From: Bacilliculturomica massiliensis
GTDB taxonomy: Bacteria > Bacillota > Clostridia > Peptostreptococcales > Anaerovoracaceae
DNA length: 64,000 nucleotides
Reading direction: 5' to 3'
NCBI RefSeq assembly: GCF_900605495.1
Contig: NZ_LR027603.1
Coordinates: 993,997-1,057,996, forward strand
This document shows positions 7,929 to 16,891 of this stretch, in pieces; position 1 is the stretch's first letter, and each line of letters begins with the position of its first letter. The translations under genes and the position numbers were made by a program. Below the pieces are notes generated by a model, which was not told the origin of the DNA, ran no database searches, and saw only the letters and a list, made by a program, of their open reading frames with translations.

Positions 7929-9311
7929 ATGATTCACGCGTATCAGCTGAACGGATACAATATTATTTTAGATGTGAACAGCGGTTCTGTCCACGTGGTG
8001 GACGAGGTGGCCTACGATCTGATCCGAATGTATGAAAATACTCCGGCTTCTCAGGTGATCGAAAAGCTTTTGGAAAAATACGGCGACAGACCCGATGTGA
8101 CGCGTCAGGAGCTGGAGGAATGTCTGGAGGACGCGGAGGAGCTGAAACGGTGTGGAAAGTTATACGCAGAAGATGATTACATGCCCCGGGCCGAAGAGTT
8201 TAAACGGCAGAATACAGTGGTGAAAGCGCTGTGCCTGCACGTGGCCCACACCTGCAATCTCAGCTGCGATTACTGTTTCGCCAGTCAGGGAAAATATCAC
8301 GGGGACCGGGCTCTCATGAGCTTCGAGGTGGGAAAGCAGGCGTTGGATTTCCTGATCTCCCACTCGGGAAGCCGGGTCAATCTGGAAGTGGATTTCTTCG
8401 GTGGAGAGCCACTGATGAACTGGGACGTGGTGAAGCGGCTGGTTGCTTACGCCCGCTCCCGGGAGGAATCCTGCAACAAGAAGTTCCGCTTTACGCTGAC
8501 CACCAACGGCGTGCTGGTGGACGATGAGGTGATCGATTTCTGCAACAGGGAGATGCACAACGTGGTGCTGAGCCTGGACGGCCGCAGAGAGGTCCACGAC
8601 CGGCTGCGGCGCACGGTGAACGGCGGCGGAAGCTACGATCTGATCGTGCCTAAATTTCAGGAATTCGTCCGCCGCAGGGGGGACAGGGATTACTACGTGA
8701 GAGGGACCTTCACCCGCGGCAACACGGATTTTACAGAGGACATTTTCCACATGGCGGATCTGGGCTTTACGGAGCTCTCCATGGAGCCGGTGGTCTGCGC
8801 GCCGGAGGACCCGTATGCGCTGAGACCGGAGGACCTCCCCGTACTGTTTGACCAGTATGAGATCCTGGCGAAGGAGATGCTGCGCAGGGAGGAGGAGGGA
8901 AAGGGCTTTACCTTCTATCACTATATGATCGATCTGGAAGGGGGCCCGTGTATCTACAAGAGGATGTCCGGCTGCGGCTCCGGCACGGAATATCTGGCTG
9001 TGACGCCCTGGGGCGAGCTGTACCCCTGTCATCAGTTTGTGGGCGATCCCAAATACAGCATGGGAAATGTGTGGGACGGCGTCACCGATCAGAAACTGGT
9101 GGAAGAATTCCAGTCCTGCAGCGTCGACGCCCGGCCAGACTGTAAAGATTGCTGGGCCAGGCTTTACTGCAGCGGGGGCTGCGCTGCCAACGCGTACCAC
9201 GCCACAGGCTCTGTCCGGGGCACGTACGAGTACGGCTGCCAGCTTTTCCGCAAGAGAATGGAATGCGCGATCATGATCAAAGCGGCTCAGGCCGGAAGGC
9301 GTGAGAGCTGA
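7929..9311 (+). CDS. scfB: SCIFF peptide radical-SAM maturase (thioether-forming)
   Basis: 460 residues. The N-terminal about 100 residues form the precursor-recognition part seen in SCIFF maturases (HAYQLNGYNIILDVNSG). The radical-SAM cluster is Cys109-x3-Cys113-x2-Cys116. The C-terminal third is a SPASM domain with Cys in CGSG, PCHQ, CKDCW and CSGGCAANAY, which would ligate auxiliary 4Fe-4S clusters. Expected reaction: alpha-carbon thioether formation on ScfA. SD GGAGG five to eight bases before the ATG. Its immediate linkage to scfA supports the assignment. Requires anaerobic, SAM-dependent conditions. Confidence 0.95.
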   Translation: MIHAYQLNGYNIILDVNSGSVHVVDEVAYDLIRMYENTPASQVIEKLLEKYGDRPDVTRQELEECLEDAEELKRCGKLYAEDDYMPRAEEFKRQNTVVKALCLHVAHTCNLSCDYCFASQGKYHGDRALMSFEVGKQALDFLISHSGSRVNLEVDFFGGEPLMNWDVVKRLVAYARSREESCNKKFRFTLTTNGVLVDDEVIDFCNREMHNVVLSLDGRREVHDRLRRTVNGGGSYDLIVPKFQEFVRRRGDRDYYVRGTFTRGNTDFTEDIFHMADLGFTELSMEPVVCAPEDPYALRPEDLPVLFDQYEILAKEMLRREEEGKGFTFYHYMIDLEGGPCIYKRMSGCGSGTEYLAVTPWGELYPCHQFVGDPKYSMGNVWDGVTDQKLVEEFQSCSVDARPDCKDCWARLYCSGGCAANAYHATGSVRGTYEYGCQLFRKRMECAIMIKAAQAGRRES

Positions 9312-9364
9312 GTTGTCCCGGGGACGAAAATGAGGCCCCTGAGGTCCTCTGTTAAAAATGTCTG

Positions 9365-9393
9365 AAAAGCAGCTGCAACAGCTGCTTTTTTTT
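9365..9393 (+). terminator. intrinsic terminator after scfB
   Basis: Perfect 11-bp stem (AAAAGCAGCTG arm) with 3-nt loop and a run of eight T. Confidence 0.9.
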
Positions 9394-9527
9394 GTGCGAA
9401 AGTAATAATGTGAATGTTCGGATAATTTGATATCCTGACAGTGTCGACAAAAGGTGTCTCTGCCGGCGGAGGCGCGGATGTGCACGGAGCTGGAATCTAA
9501 GACGGGATCACAATCAGGAGGTTTGTC

Positions 9528-10526
9528 ATGAAAAAGGTCACATTTCGTTATTTATCGCAGGAAGAGGTCATTAAGACCCACGTGCCTTATGAGAGAGTCA
9601 TCGAGCTGATCGAATCGGCTATGGCGTCCAAGGGCAGAGACATGGTGGAATGTCCGCCCAAGCCCGGCGTCCACACGAGAAAGAATACCTTTCTGCACGC
9701 CATGCCGGCCTATATCGTTGATAAAGATGTCTGCGGCATGAAATGGGTGAGCGGTTATCCGGAGAACTATAAACACGATCTGCCGCAGATCGCAGGTCTG
9801 ATCATCTACAACAGTGAGGAGACGGGGATGCCCCTGGCGGTGATGGACTGCCGGTGGATCACAGGCGTCAGAACGGCAGCCGTCAGCGCGGTGACGGCGA
9901 AGTACTGCAAGCCGGAGAAGGCGGAGACCCTGTCTATCATCGGAACGGGGATCCAGGGCAGGATGCACGCTCTCATGCTGAAGATCGTGGCGCCGGAGAT
10001 CAGGCGCATCAATATCTGCGACGTGAGAGAGGAAGCGGTGCAAAGCTTCATCGCAGACATGAAGGATAAGATCGACGCGGAGATCGTGATCGCGGAGGAC
10101 GCGGAGACGGCGGTGCGTCAGGCAGATATTCTGGTGACGGCGACCCAGCGTCTGGATAAGCCCATCGTCATGAGAGAATGGCTGAAAAAAGGAATGCTGG
10201 GCATCGGCCTGGAGGCCAGCCGGGCCTGGGACGGAAAGGCGATCCTGAACACGGACCGTTACATCACGGATGACTGGGAGCTGACCAAGTCTTATCAGGC
10301 CCAGGGGGCGTTCCCGGACGGTCTGCCTGAGGCGCACAGCACGCTGGGCAAGATCGTCATCGGCCAGGAGCCCGGAAGGGAGAGGGCGGAGGATATCATT
10401 CTGGCCATCAACGAGGGAATGGCCATATCGGACGTCATCCTGGCGAAAGAAGTATTTGAGAGAGCGGAAAAGCAGGGGATCGGAACGATCCTGCCCCTGA
10501 TGGAATCAGAAAATATATTGCTGTAA
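9528..10526 (+). CDS. ornithine cyclodeaminase / mu-crystallin family protein
   Basis: 332 residues with the NAD-binding Rossmann motif IGTGIQGRMHA in the middle and the family motifs FLHAMPAYI, CGMKWVSGYPEN and DCRWITGVRTAA. Members catalyse ornithine to proline, reversible alanine/ketimine reduction or related reactions; the substrate is not readable here. SD AGGAGG 7 bases before ATG. It is followed after 47 bases by a NhaC-type antiporter, suggesting coupled uptake and catabolism of a cationic or amino-acid substrate. No clear promoter was found in the 134 bases after the preceding terminator. Confidence 0.88.
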   Translation: MKKVTFRYLSQEEVIKTHVPYERVIELIESAMASKGRDMVECPPKPGVHTRKNTFLHAMPAYIVDKDVCGMKWVSGYPENYKHDLPQIAGLIIYNSEETGMPLAVMDCRWITGVRTAAVSAVTAKYCKPEKAETLSIIGTGIQGRMHALMLKIVAPEIRRINICDVREEAVQSFIADMKDKIDAEIVIAEDAETAVRQADILVTATQRLDKPIVMREWLKKGMLGIGLEASRAWDGKAILNTDRYITDDWELTKSYQAQGAFPDGLPEAHSTLGKIVIGQEPGRERAEDIILAINEGMAISDVILAKEVFERAEKQGIGTILPLMESENILL

Positions 10527-10573
10527 TGCGGTTCCCGCACCGTCCGGCGGGCGCCGGGAGAAGGAGATCACAT

Positions 10574-12030
10574 ATGGAAAGAAGAAAACCCACATACGGA
10601 GAGTCCATCGCCTCCCTGCTGGTCATGGTCCTCTTCATCTTCGTCGGATTCATGCTCTTTAAACTGAGGGTCGAACTGCTGATGATTGCCTCTGCTGCCG
10701 CTGCAGGTTTTCTGGCCTGGAGACTGGGCTATACCTGGGAGGATATGGAGACGGCGATCTGTCACAGAATTATGCGGGCGACGCCCGCCATCCTGATCAT
10801 CTGGGTGATCGGCATCGTTATATCTACGCTGATGTTCTCCGGATCTATTCCCATGCTCATATACTACGGGATCAAGATCGTGGATCCCCAGTACGTCATC
10901 ATCGCCGCATTTTTTACTTGTATGGTGTTTTCCACAGTGACGGGGACTTCGTGGGGCTCCGCCGGCACAGCCGGCGTGGCGTTCATGGGCGTGGCGGCGG
11001 GGCTGGACGTGCCGCTGTCCGTCACGGCTGCGGCGCCACCTTCGGCGACAAGCTGTCTCCCCTTTCGGAGACCACCAATCTGGCGCCTGCCTGCGTGGGG
11101 ATCAATCTGTACGATCACATCAAAGCGATGATGTGGACCACGCTCCCGGCCACGGCCGTGGCCTTCGTCGTCTTTTTCCTGGCTGGAAACAGCCTGACGA
11201 TCACGGCCACGGAGCTGCCCCCGGAAGCGCTGGAACTCACGGATACACTGGAGCAGATGTTTCGCTGGAGTCCGCTGCTGCTGGTACCCTTCCTGTTTAT
11301 TCTGGGCGGAGCGATCATGAAGAAACCTCCGGTTCCCACCATGCTGCTGGGCAGCCTGGCCGCCATCATCATCGGCATGGCGTATCAGGGATTTTCCGTA
11401 CAGAACGGAGTGCTGGCGGCTCTCAACGGATTCGACATTTCCATGGTCACTGCAGACGGCTTCGATCCGGCGGCGGCGCCGGCTTCCATCGCCACCCTCA
11501 TGAACCGCGGCGGCATGAAGTCCATGGTGGGCGTGGTCATCATCATCTACTGCGGGTACGCTTACGCCGCGATCATCAGCAAGGCCGGTTTTCTGGAGAC
11601 GGCCATCCGGCCGCTGGCGGAGAGGGTCAAAAGCAGGGGAGCCGTTATGGCGGCGACGCTGTTTACGGAGCTGCTTCTGCTGGTGTTTTCGGGCAACTCC
11701 TACACCGGCGCGATCATGGTGCCGGAAATGTTCAAGCGCTCTTTTCTTGAAAGCGGCATGGGCCTGAAAGCGCTGTCCCGCACCATCGAGGACATCGGTA
11801 CCATCGTGGCGCCGCTGGTGCCCTGGGGGAGCTCCGGAGCATTTTACGCGGGCGCTCTGGGGGTGTCCATCTTCGGCTCCGGCGGTTACGCGCCCTGGTG
11901 CGTGACCTGTTACGTGACGCCGGTCATCGCACTGCTCCTGGCAGTGACAGGCGTCGGCGTCTACCGGATGAACGCCGAGGAAAAAGATTCCGCTCTGAAA
12001 AAATACGAGTTGGAACAGGCGGCCCTGTGA
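10574..12030 (+). pseudogene. NhaC-family Na+/H+ (or amino acid/Na+) antiporter, frameshifted
   Basis: Two overlapping frames encode one NhaC-type protein. The first (from ATG 10574, SD AAGGAG) carries the N-terminal membrane segments to SVTAA near 11030; the second continues from CGATFGDKLSPLSETTNLAP near 11035 to 12030. Alignment to the family motif (a short AxxxGAxFGDKxSPLSDTTN stretch) suggests loss of 3n+1 bases, about four residues, at 11028-11036. If real, translation of the first frame stops at 11131 after about 185 residues and the protein is inactive. About 485 residues in total, close to family length. Neighbouring regulator is also frameshifted. An assembly error cannot be excluded. 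Confidence 0.8.
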
Positions 12031-12063
12031 TGCGGGCTTTGAAAACGATAAACTGACAATGCT

Positions 12064-12122
12064 GTGACAAGCTTCCCGATATCTGCTAGAATGGTCGTAA
12101 GACCTGGGCGGACGGGAAGCTT
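12064..12122 (+). promoter_or_regulatory. pucR-type gene promoter nested in an inverted repeat
   Basis: GTGACA (12064-12069), 17-bp spacer, TAGAAT (12087-12092). A 10-bp inverted repeat AAGCTTCCCG (12069-12078) and its complement (12113-12122, followed by TT) brackets the -10. It may serve as operator, or as a long-loop terminator of the antiporter transcript. The motif GTAAGACCTG is at 12097-12106. Confidence 0.55.
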
Positions 12123-12212
12123 TTCGCGCGCGGTAAAATAAAACCGCCTGAGTAATGGCCGGCGGCGTTGGCCGCAGCCTCCAACGGCGGCGTGAAAGGA
12201 GAGTGTCGGATC

Positions 12213-13503
12213 ATGCTGAAGCAAATTGCACAGGAGCTGGCCGAGTCGGTGAGCAGGGCGATCGACTGTGAGGTGGCGATCTTCGACCGGGATTCCATAA
12301 TCGTGGGAGCCAGCGACCTGTCGCGGCTGGGACGTTTCAATCAGGGTTCGGTGGAGGTGATCCGTACGGGAAAGCCGCTGCTTCACAAGCCAGGATATAT
12401 TGAGCATATGGAAAACACCAAGCCCGGCCACTGCTTTCCGCTGCTTCTCAGCGGCGAGGTGATCGGCGCCGTGGGGATCGTGGGAGTGAAAGACGAGGTG
12501 AAGCGATACGCCCAGCTGGTCCAGAGCCTTTCGGAGATCGTTATGAAGGAAGCGATGAACCAGATGACGCGGATCTCCGCCGATTACGCTCACCAGGAAC
12601 TGGTACGCAATATCGTAAACCTGGAGCCCACGTCCATGAATCAGGAGATCCTGCTGAGAAAAGGCTTTGAGATCGGAGTGGATCTGAGGTATGCCCACAT
12701 ACCCGTGGCGGTGGACCTGCTCAATCTTCCCCAGACTTCGGAAGTACGGGAGAACGGAGAGGAGAGCGCGGATCTGGTCCGCCGGCTGAAGAACGGAAAT
12801 CTGCTGCGCAGGATAGATCAGATCTTTTCCGATGTGAACGATCTGTGCGCGTCCACTGCGGGGGACAAGATCCTGATCCTATATGCCTTTGGCAGCAGCG
12901 CGGAAGAGGAAAACGCGCTGGCCAGGGTAAAGGAGAAATGCCTGCGGCTGAGGGAGCTCTTTCTGGAGGACGGCATAGAGATCATGTGCGGCGTGGGCGC
13001 CGTCGCCGGGCGGCTGGCGGAACTGCGGGACAGCTGCCGCAGCGCCTGGCTGGTGGGACAGCTGCCGCAGCGCCTGGCTGGTGCTGTCCACGGCGGCGCG
13101 GCTGAAAAAGGCCGACAGCAAAATGCTGCAGGATCAGTGGATATTCTGCATGCAGGACTTTTTTATCGAGACGGTGATGGCAGACAGCCGGGACAACTGC
13201 ATGGACTGGTATCAGAAACGCCATCTGTGCCGGATCTTTCGCCAGCCCGACGCGGCGGAGCTGATCCGCACCATCCGCTGCTGGTGTGAGAGCGGCTTCA
13301 AATATACAAAGGCCTCCGAGATGCTTTTCATCCACAGAAATACACTGATGTACCGGCTGAAAAAGATCGAAAACATCTGCCGTGTCTCATCGGAGGAGCC
13401 CAGGGAGATGATCGCGCTGCATCTGGCGATCCTCCGCGCGATCCTGGCGGCTCCCCCGGGAAGGGATCCACAAAACAGGGAAAAACCTGCTGAAAATGGG
13501 TGA
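12213..13503 (+). pseudogene. PucR/CdaR-family transcriptional regulator, broken by a 28-bp tandem duplication
   Basis: The first frame (ATG 12213, SD AAGGAG) encodes an N-terminal sugar-diacid-recognition/CdaR-like domain and the middle GGDEF-like region; the second frame from about 13083 to 13503 encodes the PucR-type C-terminal helix-turn-helix (motif HRNTLMYRLKKIE). A 28-bp unit is present twice in tandem at 13027-13082. Removing one copy joins SCRSAWLV to LSTAARLKKAD in one frame and restores a normal protein of about 420 residues. As it stands the first frame ends at 13289 without the DNA-binding domain. Related regulators control purine, sugar-diacid or amino-acid catabolism; this one adjoins the cyclodeaminase and antiporter genes. 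Confidence 0.85.
13027..13082 (+). repeat. perfect 28-bp direct tandem duplication
   Basis: Units at 13027-13054 and 13055-13082 are identical and abut. Length 28 = 27 + 1, so each gain or loss shifts the reading frame of the regulator gene. Confidence 0.97.
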
Positions 13504-13519
13504 ACACGAAAATAAAATA

Positions 13520-13528
13520 TGATATAAT
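13520..13528 (+). promoter_or_regulatory. extended -10 promoter for the pyrH operon
   Basis: TGATATAAT with TATAAT at 13523-13528, lacking a clear -35 (TGAACA at 13501-13506 is weak). It overlaps the first palindrome arm, as at locus 1. Confidence 0.5.
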
Positions 13529-13660
13529 AACCGCAGGGCGGTTATTATATAGATTCTGTGCGCGGCGGACGCCATGCACGGATTCTATCATGATGGCCTG
13601 CAGCCAGTCATGATAGAATAACCGCAGAGCGGTTATTCTATGGATTCTGTGCGCGGATGA
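13521..13660 (+). repeat. palindromic intergenic repeat, locus 2 (two copies plus a linking inverted repeat)
   Basis: Copy a: 13-bp palindrome arms with 3-nt loop at 13522-13550 (ATATAATAACCGC), then the core TTCTGTGCGCGGC at 13554-13566. Copy b: 13-bp arms at 13613-13641 (ATAGAATAACCGC) then the same core start to 13660. Between them an inverted repeat, 13582-13597 with 13603-13619, has one bulged base; its right arm overlaps the left arm of copy b, so the two stems are mutually exclusive. The arms of a and b differ by compensatory changes (T/A to G/C). Confidence 0.85.
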
Positions 13661-13696
13661 CGTCCTATTATTTGAGACGGAGAGGTACAAAAGAAA

Positions 13697-14401
13697 ATGG
13701 AGCCGAAATATAAACGAGTTTTGTTAAAGATCAGCGGGGAAGCGCTGGCAGGAGAGAAAAAGGTAGGCCTTGACGACGATATGCTGAATCAGGTGGCGCT
13801 GCAGGTAAAGAGCCTGACAGAGCTGGGGGTCCAGGTGGCTGTCGTCGTGGGCGGCGGAAACTTCTGGCGGGGCAGGACCAGCAAGAGCATGGACCGGGCC
13901 ACGGCAGATTATATGGGCATGCTGGCCACCGTCATCAATTCTCTGGCGCTGCAGTCCGCCTTCGAGACCGTGGGCGTACCCACCAGAGTGCAGACGGCCA
14001 TCGAGATGCGGGAGGTGGCTGAGCCGTATATCAGAAGAAGAGCCATGCGCCATCTGGAGAAAAACATCGTGGTGATCTTCGGGGCGGGCACGGGAAATCC
14101 CTTCTTCTCCACAGACACGACGGCGGCGCTGCGGGCGGCGGAGATCGAGGCGGACGTCATCCTTCTGGCCAAAAAGGTGGACGCGGTCTACGATTCCGAT
14201 CCGGAGAAAAATCCCCGGGCCAAACGGTTCGACCGGCTGACTCACAAGGATCTGCTGGAAAAAGAACTGGGCGTCATGGATTCCACGGCGGCGTCCCTGT
14301 GCATGGACAATCACATTCCCATCCACGTATTCGGACTTTCGTCGCCTGACAATGTGTTAAAAGCCGTATATGGGGAAAAAATAGGTACGATCATCGAGTA
14401 G
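13697..14401 (+). CDS. pyrH: UMP kinase
   Basis: 234 residues, amino-acid-kinase fold. Motifs: N-terminal [11 protein letters not shown], phosphate/UMP-binding [21 protein letters not shown] and [20 protein letters not shown], and the DGVYDSDP-like [12 protein letters not shown]. Phosphorylates UMP to UDP in pyrimidine biosynthesis. It heads an operon running to ispG; rpsB-tsf, which often precede it in Bacillota, are not here. The 180-base leader holds the palindromic repeat, which could act on transcription or message structure. SD GGAGAGG lies about 10 bases before ATG. Confidence 0.97.
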   Translation: MEPKYKRVLLKISGEALAGEKKVGLDDDMLNQVALQVKSLTELGVQVAVVVGGGNFWRGRTSKSMDRATADYMGMLATVINSLALQSAFETVGVPTRVQTAIEMREVAEPYIRRRAMRHLEKNIVVIFGAGTGNPFFSTDTTAALRAAEIEADVILLAKKVDAVYDSDPEKNPRAKRFDRLTHKDLLEKELGVMDSTAASLCMDNHIPIHVFGLSSPDNVLKAVYGEKIGTIIE

Positions 14402-14476
14402 ACGAGTGTCCGCTGCCGGAAGCTGGCGTGGGAAAACTTGGAATTTTATTACATCATCATGCAGGAGGTTATGAAA

Positions 14477-15031
14477 ATGAGTACTACCCAAGAAGTCCTG
14501 AAAGACAAAATGAGCAAAACCATTTCTATCCTTAAAGAAGAGCTGAATACCGTCCGTGCTGGGAGAGCCAACGCGGCGCTGCTGGATCAGATCGTGGTGG
14601 ATTATTACGGTTCGCCCACACCGCTGAAAAATCTGGCCAATATTTCCGTGCCGGATCCCAGAACACTGCTGATCGCGCCCTTTGATCCCAAGGTGGTGCA
14701 CGACGTGGAAAAGGCCATCAATATGTCGAACATCGGGATCAATCCCAGCAACGACGGAAAGAATATCCGTCTGGTGATCCCCCAGGTGACGGAGGAGAGA
14801 AGAAAAGAGCTGACCAAAGTCATCAAAAAAATGGGCGAGGACGCCAAAGTGGCGGTGAGAAACCAGCGCCGCGACGCCAACGATCATCTGAAGAAGGCGG
14901 AAAAAGCCGGAGAGATCACGGAGGACGATCTGAAGGATGAGCTGGATCAGGTCCAGAAGCTCACGGACAAGTGCATGAAGGATATCGACGTTATCGTGAC
15001 TGAAAAAGAGAAAGAATTGCTGGAAATATAG
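14477..15031 (+). CDS. frr: ribosome recycling factor
   Basis: 184 residues, the usual length. Motifs: TVRAGRANAALLD near the N-terminus, NPSNDGKNIRLVIPQVTEERR in the middle (hinge/domain I) and the C-terminal charged helix. Splits post-termination ribosomes with EF-G. Start chosen at ATG 14477 because AGGAGG (14463-14468) is 8 bases upstream; the in-frame ATGs at 14438 and 14471 are badly placed. Confidence 0.97.
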   Translation: MSTTQEVLKDKMSKTISILKEELNTVRAGRANAALLDQIVVDYYGSPTPLKNLANISVPDPRTLLIAPFDPKVVHDVEKAINMSNIGINPSNDGKNIRLVIPQVTEERRKELTKVIKKMGEDAKVAVRNQRRDANDHLKKAEKAGEITEDDLKDELDQVQKLTDKCMKDIDVIVTEKEKELLEI

Positions 15032-15041
15032 GAGAGCGTAT

Positions 15042-15245
15042 TTGAGAGAGTTTCCCGATGTGCTGGGAATGGATCTTTCCGATGCCATTGCCCGGATGAA
15101 AGAGAAGGGACAGAATGTCTCCGTTCGGATCACAAAGCCGGACCGGGGAGATCCCGTGGAAGGTTACGATCGAGTGATCAGGCAGGAAGAGGAAGCCGAA
15201 GGCTGGATTCTGACGGTATGCAGAGTACCGGACGCTTATCGGTAG
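15042..15245 (+). CDS. small PASTA-like protein between frr and uppS
   Basis: 67 residues from a TTG start, with SD GGAGAG at 15031-15036 overlapping the frr stop. The sequence FPDVLGMDLSDAIARMKEKG resembles the opening of a PASTA domain (PDVxGMxxxxA), the module that binds muropeptides or beta-lactams in Ser/Thr kinases and PBPs. No signal peptide or membrane segment, so a cytosolic stand-alone PASTA-like unit. Function unknown; similarity is weak and by eye. Confidence 0.65.
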   Translation: MREFPDVLGMDLSDAIARMKEKGQNVSVRITKPDRGDPVEGYDRVIRQEEEAEGWILTVCRVPDAYR

Positions 15246-15249
15246 ACAG

Positions 15250-15278
15250 GCAGGCCGGGCGCAGCCCGGCCTGCTTTT
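15250..15278 (+). terminator. hairpin with short T-run between the PASTA-like gene and uppS
   Basis: Perfect 11-bp GC-rich stem (GCAGGCCGGGC), 3-nt loop and TTTT. Because downstream genes lack another obvious promoter it may be a partial terminator within the operon. Confidence 0.7.
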
Positions 15279-15325
15279 GATGAGAAGAGGACGCGGCGCA
15301 ATGCGCCTGCGATAGGATAAATTTT

Positions 15326-16051
15326 ATGATCAAAGATACAATATTGGATAAAGAAAGCATTCCCGCGCATGTGGCCATCGTCATGGACGGGAACGGCAGG
15401 TGGGCAAAAAAGCGCGGACTGCCCAGAGTGGCGGGACATAACGCCGGCATGATGGCGCTGAAGGAGATCGTAAAGCGCTCGTCGGTCCTGGGAGTGAAAT
15501 ACCTCACGGTCTACGCCTTTTCTACAGAGAACTGGAAAAGGCCGGAGGACGAGGTGAAAGGGATCTTCAAGCTGCTGATCATTTATATGCAGAAGGAGCT
15601 GGAAGAACTGCACGCCAACAACGTCAAGGTACATATTCTGGGCGATTACCGGAAATTGCCGAAAGACGCGGTGGACAGTCTGGAATATTCTCTGGAAAAA
15701 ACAAAAAACAATACGGGGCTCCACTTCAATATCGCTCTGAATTACGGCGGCAGGGATGAGATCCTGCGCAGCGTGAGGAAGATCGCCGGCGAAGTGGCGG
15801 CCGGCGCCATGGCTCCCGAGGATATTACCGGGGAAATACTTGGGAAATATCTCTATACGGCGGGTATGCCGGATCCGGATGTGATCATCCGCACCAGCGG
15901 CGAAGAGCGTCTGAGCAACTATCTGCTCTGGCAGAGCGCTTACAGTGAACTGGTGTTCACCGATGTGCTCTGGCCGGACTTCACGCCGGAGGAATATGAG
16001 AGGACTCTGGCGGTATATCAGGGCCGGAAACGGCGCTACGGAGGAGTATAA
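15326..16051 (+). CDS. uppS: undecaprenyl diphosphate synthase (isoprenyl transferase)
   Basis: 241 residues. Catalytic Asp21 lies in VMDGNGRW; other family motifs are LTVYAFSTENWKRP, FNIALNYGGRDEI and the C-terminal PDVIIRTSGEERLSNYLLWQ with the Glu that binds Mg-diphosphate. Makes the C55 lipid carrier precursor for peptidoglycan and wall polymers. Its stop overlaps the cdsA start by one base, indicating translational coupling. Confidence 0.97.
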   Translation: MIKDTILDKESIPAHVAIVMDGNGRWAKKRGLPRVAGHNAGMMALKEIVKRSSVLGVKYLTVYAFSTENWKRPEDEVKGIFKLLIIYMQKELEELHANNVKVHILGDYRKLPKDAVDSLEYSLEKTKNNTGLHFNIALNYGGRDEILRSVRKIAGEVAAGAMAPEDITGEILGKYLYTAGMPDPDVIIRTSGEERLSNYLLWQSAYSELVFTDVLWPDFTPEEYERTLAVYQGRKRRYGGV

Positions 16052-16872
16052 TGAAGACACGCATTATTTCCGGACTCATCATGCTGCCGCTGCTGGCGGT
16101 GGTGTATTTCGGAGGTTATCTGCTGACGGCTGCCTGCTTTCTGGTGGGACTGCTGGGGATCGGAGAATTTTACAGGGGGTTTGAGAGCCTGAAGGTGCAT
16201 CCCAGCCACACGGCGGGATACGCCATGCTGGCCGCGCTGTACGCGCTGCACCTGCTGTCAGGCTACGGCGGCGTATTTTACGGCAGCAGGGAGACGCTGA
16301 CCATGCTCTGGTTTTTCCTGAGCGTGCTGTTCAGTCTGCTCTATCTGTTCCGGATCGAGGAACGCAGTCTGGAGGACGGCCTGGCCACGGTGACGGGAAT
16401 TTTTTACGTGATCTTTTTCTCTTATCACGTGGTGCTGATCGACGAATTACGCACGGGTCAGAACGACTATCACCTGCTGGTGTGGCTGGTGTTTCTCACC
16501 GCTTTCGGCACTGACATCATGGCGTATTTCTCCGGTTACTTTTTCGGAAAGCATAAGCTCTGTCCGAAGATCAGTCCCAAGAAGACCGTCGAGGGCTCTG
16601 TGGGGGGCGTGCTGGGCAGCGTGATCCTCTGCGGTGTGTTCGGATGGTTTGTGGTCCCGCAGCTCCTGATCCACTGCATGGTCATCGGCGTGCTGGGCGG
16701 CGTGGTCTCTCAGTTCGGAGATCTGACCGCCTCTATCTTCAAAAGAAAGATGGGCATCAAGGATTACGGAAATCTGATACCGGGTCACGGAGGGATCCTG
16801 GACCGGTTTGACAGCGTGCTGTTCACGGCGCCCCTGGTATATTATTATATCGCGCTGGTGCTGATGCGGTAG
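16051..16872 (+). CDS. cdsA: phosphatidate cytidylyltransferase
   Basis: 273 residues with about seven hydrophobic segments. The CDP-diglyceride synthase signature is at the C-terminus: SQFGDLTASIFKRKMGIKDY, then PGHGGILDRFDS with the metal-binding Asp residues. Makes CDP-diacylglycerol from phosphatidate and CTP for all phospholipids. Overlaps uppS by one base. Confidence 0.96.
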   Translation: MKTRIISGLIMLPLLAVVYFGGYLLTAACFLVGLLGIGEFYRGFESLKVHPSHTAGYAMLAALYALHLLSGYGGVFYGSRETLTMLWFFLSVLFSLLYLFRIEERSLEDGLATVTGIFYVIFFSYHVVLIDELRTGQNDYHLLVWLVFLTAFGTDIMAYFSGYFFGKHKLCPKISPKKTVEGSVGGVLGSVILCGVFGWFVVPQLLIHCMVIGVLGGVVSQFGDLTASIFKRKMGIKDYGNLIPGHGGILDRFDSVLFTAPLVYYYIALVLMR

Positions 16873-16891
16873 CGAAAAGAGGTAATTTAAA

